Shown: positions 5,941 through 9,890 of the stretch, one piece after another
How positions within the stretch are numbered: position 1 is the stretch's first letter
Layout of the letters: every line of letters begins with the position of its first letter
Origin: Flavobacteriaceae bacterium
GTDB lineage: Bacteria > Bacteroidota > Bacteroidia > Flavobacteriales > Flavobacteriaceae
Assembly: GCA_013042825.1 (NCBI GenBank)
Contig: JABDPL010000172.1
Location: forward strand, 1-9,890
Length of the DNA: 9,890 nucleotides
Direction of reading: 5' to 3'
Position numbers and translations under genes: made by a program
The notes under the pieces: model-generated
What the model saw: the letters and a program-made list of their open reading frames with translations, nothing else
What the model was told of the DNA's origin: nothing
The model's database searches: none

Positions 5941-7842
5941 TTGAGTTGGTCCAGTCCAAATAAGAAATTATTGATCTGTGCTTCGTTAGTGCTCGCTATC
6001 GGATACCTCAGTTATGCCCAGGATCAGCGGATCGCAGATTCACTCCGACCGCTTTACGCCTCGACAAAACTATCGGAGATCGATAGGTTGGAATTACTCA
6101 GGGATCTGTCGTTTAACGAGATGAATGATCTTGATCTTGCGCAAGCATACGCCGATGAACTCATCGCACTAGCCAATGCGTCTAAGCATCCGGAAAGTGC
6201 AGAGTATGCTTATCGCGGTCATAGGAACAAGGGGTACGCCTTACGCGACCAGGGGCGTTATTATGAAGCGCTGATCTCCTTCTATAATGCTCAGCGGGCT
6301 GCCATGGTAGCCGGATACCTCGATGGAGAAGCCATGGCTAAACTCTGTATAGCGGATACGGCTGCCTTTCTTGGGGACGAGACAACGTCTGAAGTGTACT
6401 ATGAGAAAAGTATCAGAGCTTTTCAGGAATTAACAGATGATTACTGGCTCGGAATGGCACTCGCGAACGCCGGAGATTCACATTTGGATTTCAAAAATTT
6501 CGATCGTGCTATTGAATACCTGACCAGGGCTCATGACATTTTTGAGGAGCAGGACGATCCGAATGCATTGGCCTATATTTCTGGAAATATCGGAGTCTAC
6601 CATGCGGCGCAGGGTGATGTGAACAAGGGAGAGCGCATGTTGCTAAAATCGATTGCTGTTCTGAAAACGTATAGGGACTTCGCAGCCATAAGCGAATTCG
6701 AGTTGGCTTTGGGCCGGCTTTATTTTGATCTGGAAGAGATAGACAAGGCAAAACGCTTTACCAGATCAGGGATGAATTATGCTATTAATCAGGGCTTAAC
6801 GCGACAGATAGGTGAGGCTAATTCCATTTGGGCAAAGATACTTGACCTGGATGGCAGGTATAGCGAGGCAAGCACTCACAGAACCATTGCCGATTCCATT
6901 GACAATACATTTAACAAGATGCGAATGGAGTCTATCAGATTATACCTGGATATGAGCCAACAGGCTATGCGATCGGAGCAGGAGCTGGCCCTGAGTGATC
7001 TTAAGGATAAACGTCAACGGGCTGTTATGCTTGCTACTTCCATAACCCTATTCCTTATTATTGTTTTGGCTGTGGTGATCTACAGGCGTTATGTATACGT
7101 TCGTCAGACCAGCAGGATCATTTCTGATGAGAAGGAACGTTCCGATAGCTTGCTTTTGAATATCCTTCCCAAAGACACAGCCGAAGAACTTAAAAGCAGC
7201 GGACAGGTTCAGGCAAAGAAATATAACTCGGTTACCGTTCTCTTTACTGATTTCCTCAGCTTTACCGAATATGCCGACAATTTACCACCGGAAGAGTTGG
7301 TCAAGGCTGTTGATCATTATTTCTCCCATTTTGATACAATTATGGAGAAATATGATCTCGAAAAGATCAAAACCGTAGGAGATGCTTATCTCTGTGCCGG
7401 TGGCCTTCCCGATCCATCTGTCGATCATGCAAGGAGAATGATTCTGGCTGCGCTCGATATCCTGGATTTTGTCCGGCGAACCAAAATTGAGAATCCGGAT
7501 AAGATATGTTTCGAGGTGCGCATAGGAATCAGTACAGGCCCGGTAGTAGCCGGCGTGGTAGGTACCAAGAAATTTGCCTACGACATTTGGGGTGATACGG
7601 TGAATTGTGCCTCAAGAATGGAAACCCATTCTGAGCCCGGAAAGATCAATATATCGGAGAACACTTATGATTTGATAAAGGATGAATTTGAATGCGAGTA
7701 CCGGGGTCTTCTCGATGTCAAGAATAAGGGTAAAATGAAAATGTATTATGTTCTTCCGGAAGGATCAGCAGGCAAAATGAAGAAAAAATCAAGCCCTGGG
7801 AAATCAGATAGGCCGAAAAGACCAGAGTCGATCAATTCCTAA
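5941..7842 (+). CDS. membrane-bound class III adenylate cyclase with exported TPR domain
   Basis: This 633-residue protein makes cAMP from ATP. A signal peptide (1-26, cleavage likely after SYA) leads to a long run of TPR-like helical repeats (about 35-340), one transmembrane helix (362-381), a basic linker and signalling helix (ERSDSLLLNILP), then a class III catalytic domain (about 425-615). Catalytic residues are all visible: metal-binding Asp437 (LFTDF) and Asp481 (TVGDAY), adenine-selecting Lys477 and Asp548 (YDIWGDTVN), and Asn555 and Arg559 of the transition state. The Lys/Asp pair indicates adenylate rather than guanylate cyclase. Topology puts the TPRs in the periplasm and the catalytic domain in the cytoplasm, so it probably senses an envelope partner. 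The start is TTG at 5941: no ATG occurs before 6121, and only this start keeps the signal peptide. It follows the lipoprotein stop by 5 bp. Confidence 0.93.
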   Translation: MSWSSPNKKLLICASLVLAIGYLSYAQDQRIADSLRPLYASTKLSEIDRLELLRDLSFNEMNDLDLAQAYADELIALANASKHPESAEYAYRGHRNKGYALRDQGRYYEALISFYNAQRAAMVAGYLDGEAMAKLCIADTAAFLGDETTSEVYYEKSIRAFQELTDDYWLGMALANAGDSHLDFKNFDRAIEYLTRAHDIFEEQDDPNALAYISGNIGVYHAAQGDVNKGERMLLKSIAVLKTYRDFAAISEFELALGRLYFDLEEIDKAKRFTRSGMNYAINQGLTRQIGEANSIWAKILDLDGRYSEASTHRTIADSIDNTFNKMRMESIRLYLDMSQQAMRSEQELALSDLKDKRQRAVMLATSITLFLIIVLAVVIYRRYVYVRQTSRIISDEKERSDSLLLNILPKDTAEELKSSGQVQAKKYNSVTVLFTDFLSFTEYADNLPPEELVKAVDHYFSHFDTIMEKYDLEKIKTVGDAYLCAGGLPDPSVDHARRMILAALDILDFVRRTKIENPDKICFEVRIGISTGPVVAGVVGTKKFAYDIWGDTVNCASRMETHSEPGKINISENTYDLIKDEFECEYRGLLDVKNKGKMKMYYVLPEGSAGKMKKKSSPGKSDRPKRPESINS

Positions 7843-7902
7843 GCTGCGATTTCCATTTATGTTTCCAAAGCTATTCTCTGTAAAGACTTTTGATTTCTTT
7901 GG

Positions 7903-8163
7903 TTATACCACAAAATCTATAGTTTCGTAATCCTTTGCTATGTAATGAAATGTTTGCGGCTCACCATCATCAATGGTAATCGTTGCTTTTACTGCAAAGA
8001 ATTTGGTCTCTCCCGGCGCGGGATCCTCAATACCCAGACGTTTGGCCGATACGGTAAGATCATCTCCCATAAGGGCATTTTGAGCTTGCTCGGTCACATC
8101 AACAGTATTAGCCTGAATACCATAGAATGCATGGTCGATTTGGATGGTAACTTGTTTTGGCAT
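7903..8163 (-). CDS. small soluble protein resembling DUF3395 (86 aa)
   Basis: This 86-residue acidic protein has no signal peptide, membrane helix or cysteine. Its pattern (IDHAFYG, NTVDVTEQAQ, a middle with DPAPGETKFFAVKA, then DGEPQTFHYIAKDYETI) resembles by eye the DUF3395 domain found at the C-terminus of DnaJC11-like proteins and as stand-alone small proteins in bacteria and fungi: aromatic-Gly, VDVT, DPAPG, K, then a strand-rich end. That assignment is tentative and the function is unknown. It lies 44 bp downstream of the racemase gene on the same strand. A -7-like TACATTTA (minus strand, 8186-8179) in the AT-rich gap before it could provide its own promoter. It converges on the adenylate cyclase gene, 60 bp away. 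Confidence 0.75.
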   Translation of the reverse strand: MPKQVTIQIDHAFYGIQANTVDVTEQAQNALMGDDLTVSAKRLGIEDPAPGETKFFAVKATITIDDGEPQTFHYIAKDYETIDFVV

Positions 8164-8172
8164 CGTTTGTAG

Positions 8173-8202
8173 TTTTTATAAATGTAACGAATTTTATAAA
8201 AA
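8173..8202. repeat. A/T-only inverted repeat upstream of the 86-aa gene
   Basis: TTTTTATAAA at 8173-8182 is the exact inverted partner of TTTATAAAAA at 8193-8202, with a 10-nt spacer. It fills most of the gap between the racemase stop and the start of the small DUF3395-like gene. Arms made only of A and T arise easily by chance, so it may mean nothing more than an AT-rich promoter. Confidence 0.35.
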
Positions 8203-8207
8203 AGATA

Positions 8208-8900
8208 TTACGCCAAGGCAAAATCCAGGGCATATTCCACGTGAATCTGTGTAGTATCGAAGGTGGGTATAGACACATCTTCCTGAGTTATGAGCAGGGG
8301 TATTTCAGTACAACCGAGAATTACACCCTCAGCTCCGGCAGATTCGGATAATTTGATAATTCTCTGAAATTCCCGCCTCGAGAAATCCAGTATTTTACCT
8401 TGTACTAGTTCTGAGTAAATGATCTCATGGACCTTTGATCGATCATCTTCCGAGGGAATTATAACTTCTATATTGAAGTATTGTCTTAAATAGTCTTTGA
8501 AAAAATCCTGCTCCATGGTGAATTTTGTCCCGAGTAGCAGGATTTTGCTAAGTTTTTGTCGAACGATCTGCTCTGCGGTAGCGCGGGCTATATGGAGAAA
8601 AGGGATTTTTAAATGCTTCTCTATCACTTCACAGCATGTATGCATGGTATTGGTGCATAATACAATACAATCTGCCCCTGCAATTTCCAGGTTAAGTGCA
8701 GCTTTCGTCATAAGTTGGCATAAAATATGCCATGAGCCAGCATGCTGAAGTCGCTCTATTTCAGCAAAATCTACCGACTCCATTATACAATGAACCGAGT
8801 GATAACCACCGAGCCGTTCTTTTACACCTAAATTCAGGAGTCGATAATATTCAAGGGAAGACTCCCAGCTCATGCCGCCAATAAGACCGATCTTTTTCAT
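8208..8900 (-). CDS. aspartate/glutamate racemase family protein (RacX/YgeA-like)
   Basis: This 230-residue protein is a cofactor-independent amino-acid racemase of the Asp/Glu/hydantoin superfamily, which interconverts L- and D-amino acids using two cysteines as acid and base. The N-terminus MKKIGLIGGMSWESSLEYY is characteristic of the aspartate racemase branch. The first catalytic cysteine is Cys82 in VLCTNTMH and the second Cys197 in GVILGCTEIPLL; both are intact. Length is usual for the family. The ATG at 8900 is chosen because it places the conserved IGLIGG strand at the start; upstream in-frame starts would add non-homologous residues and overlap the preceding gene. The substrate cannot be read from sequence: aspartate, glutamate and broad-specificity (YgeA-like) enzymes share these motifs. 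It lies 10 bp after the four-helix membrane-protein gene, so the two are probably co-transcribed. Confidence 0.92.
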   Translation of the reverse strand: MKKIGLIGGMSWESSLEYYRLLNLGVKERLGGYHSVHCIMESVDFAEIERLQHAGSWHILCQLMTKAALNLEIAGADCIVLCTNTMHTCCEVIEKHLKIPFLHIARATAEQIVRQKLSKILLLGTKFTMEQDFFKDYLRQYFNIEVIIPSEDDRSKVHEIIYSELVQGKILDFSRREFQRIIKLSESAGAEGVILGCTEIPLLITQEDVSIPTFDTTQIHVEYALDFALA

Positions 8901-8910
8901 AGGCAGAAGT

Positions 8911-9387
8911 TTATTGATCCGTTCGGTTGGTTGGTTCAATATCCTCATCTGGATCCTGTTGAGGAATCGGTGTTCGCTTACTGAAGGCCAGGATCAGCAT
9001 GTGCAGGAGGAAAACAAGCTGGCCGAAGGCAATGATCAACAATGCAGCGCTAAGAAGCTGGTGATCGGGATTTACAAAATAGGATAGTATCCAGAACGCC
9101 ACCGCCATATCAAGGGTGCAAAATAAATGGATCAGGGTAAACCATTTTCTTAACCGAATTCGAGCGCGAATCAGGTTATGGTATATAACCCCTATCAAGG
9201 CAAAAAAGAAACTGATCCAGATAGACAGCATCTTGCTTGATGCAACATACTCCGAATCGTTAATCACCAGGCTGAATTGCTCCCTTCCGAAGAAGCCTGC
9301 AAGCAGGACTATAGGAATGCTCACCCAGAACATAATATGCGGACTGTGATACAGGCTTTTAAGCGTTTTTTCAGAGGGGGATTCCAT
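8911..9387 (-). CDS. four-helix membrane protein, possible degenerate cytochrome oxidase subunit I-like
   Basis: This 158-residue protein has four predicted transmembrane helices (about 18-34, 51-70, 82-102 and 111-134) and a polar, proline- and acid-rich C-terminal tail. Function not recognised with certainty. The stretch SLVINDSEYVASSKMLSIWI followed by ALIGVIYHNL and RKWFTLIHLF resembles the HDTYYVVAHFH region and following helix of heme-copper oxidase subunit I, a pattern I recall in short membrane proteins of Flavobacteriia. Here the heme- and copper-type histidines are absent (Asn, Ser and Lys occupy the places), so it cannot be a catalytic oxidase. The resemblance is tentative. The ATG at 9387 is the first in frame; the gene leads the minus-strand group and ends 10 bp before the racemase. 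Confidence 0.8.
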   Translation of the reverse strand: MESPSEKTLKSLYHSPHIMFWVSIPIVLLAGFFGREQFSLVINDSEYVASSKMLSIWISFFFALIGVIYHNLIRARIRLRKWFTLIHLFCTLDMAVAFWILSYFVNPDHQLLSAALLIIAFGQLVFLLHMLILAFSKRTPIPQQDPDEDIEPTNRTDQ

Positions 9388-9673
9388 GTATTATTTAAGG
9401 TTAAATGTATGACCAAAAGTTGGATTTAATCAAATTTGAATGCTATCATTTCACTTTGACATCAGTGGATTCTGTAATATCCTAATTAAAAACACGCGGT
9501 ACCCGAAATTAAAAATCTGAAAAATCAATATTTCTTACTATATTGAATTGCATTTTACTTACTCCCAATTAATAGCTTAATTCTTTTTTGTCCGAAATTA
9601 ACATCCAAAGCCTTAATCAGCTGTTGTATTGGTGAGTTCATTGTATTATTAATCAGTTAAAGCAAAAACAATC
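9388..9673. other. 286-bp AT-rich divergent intergenic region
   Basis: This gap separates the minus-strand membrane-protein gene from the plus-strand gene at the right edge. It must hold the promoters of both. TTG at 9624-9626 and TATTATTA at 9644-9651 have suitable spacing (17 bp) for a plus-strand promoter, but the -7 match is poor. No gene, RNA or strong hairpin was seen. Confidence 0.45.
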
Positions 9674-9890
9674 ATGGTGAAAAAAAAAGATGTCATAGTC
9701 GTAATTATAGTTGAAAATCCCCCGGCACTTTTGCAGGGAGATGATGCTGGTCATATTCAATTTTATGATACAAGAAATGAAGTTCAGGGCGTAGGTGGTC
9801 CTACGCAATATGAAACGATAGTCGATGGAGGGAAAAATATCAGTTGGTGTGCAGTAATCAACAATGCTGATAATTACCCAGGTTATAAGG
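9674..9890 (+). CDS. hypothetical protein, N-terminal 72 residues (runs off right edge)
   Basis: An ATG at 9674 opens a frame that stays open to the window edge, starting MVKKKDVIVVIIVENPPALL. After a short basic start and a hydrophobic strand (DVIVVIIVE, probably a buried beta strand rather than a membrane helix) the sequence is polar and Gly/Asn-rich (QGDDAGHIQFYDTRNE, VGGPTQYETI, DGGKNISWCAVINN). I do not recognise a family. Coding is supported by an uninterrupted frame with sensible composition and an AT-rich leader like those of the other genes. It is divergent from the four-helix membrane-protein gene. Confidence 0.6.
   Translation, partial: MVKKKDVIVVIIVENPPALLQGDDAGHIQFYDTRNEVQGVGGPTQYETIVDGGKNISWCAVINNADNYPGYK

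Noticed and set aside
6509..6751. An 80-codon minus-strand frame
   Set aside because: It is antisense to the TPR region of the cyclase and is Pro/Ser/Arg-rich in the way typical of shadow frames.
5941..7842. The class III cyclase as the missing cyclic-dinucleotide synthase for the STING-like protein
   Set aside because: Its Lys477/Asp548 pair and fold belong to adenylate cyclases, which make cAMP; it has no CD-NTase motif and lies on a separate transcript.
7865..7902. CCAAAG ... CTTTGG inverted repeat as a bidirectional terminator between the cyclase and the 86-aa gene
   Set aside because: The arms are only 6 bp with a 26-nt loop and no T tract, so there is no good case for termination.

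Overview
The window looks like a chromosomal segment from a member of the Bacteroidota, probably a marine Flavobacteriia or Cytophagia type. The evidence is a DUF6090-type membrane protein (a family largely confined to this phylum), AT-rich leaders without Shine-Dalgarno sequences, moderate GC content, a lipoprotein signal and a TPR-coupled class III cyclase of the kind common there. No rRNA, tRNA, CRISPR array, insertion sequence or phage gene was seen.

Layout. (1) 1-1778: a divergent glycolytic pair. A phosphofructokinase runs off the left edge and carries both residues that mark pyrophosphate use. A DhnA/FbaB-type class I fructose-bisphosphate aldolase is read the other way. (2) 1790-3474, minus strand: three membrane-protein genes read in the order 56-aa two-helix protein, DUF6090 protein, two-helix protein with a C-terminal STING-like domain. 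This is the most striking part of the window, because bacterial STING normally sits beside a CD-NTase in a CBASS operon and none is present here. (3) 3601-5027: a P-loop protein related to cyclic 2,3-diphosphoglycerate synthetase, closed by a clear intrinsic terminator. (4) 4972-5335: a 364-bp gap with palindromic repeats, leading into a lipoprotein gene that is followed 5 bp later by a secreted-TPR/transmembrane/adenylate cyclase gene starting at TTG. (5) 7903-9387, minus strand: a four-helix membrane protein, an aspartate/glutamate-family racemase and a small DUF3395-like protein, probably one or two transcripts. (6) 9674 to the right edge: the start of an unrecognised gene.

How the genes work together. 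The PFK and aldolase catalyse consecutive glycolytic steps. The lipoprotein and the cyclase probably form an envelope-to-cAMP signalling pair. The STING cluster looks like a membrane effector or sensor module separated from any cyclic-dinucleotide synthase. Three separate cyclic-phosphate chemistries (a cyclic-dinucleotide receptor, a cyclic-2,3-DPG synthetase homologue and a cAMP cyclase) lie within about 6 kb, but a functional link between them is only a speculation.

All family assignments come from motifs recognised by eye; no database search was run.
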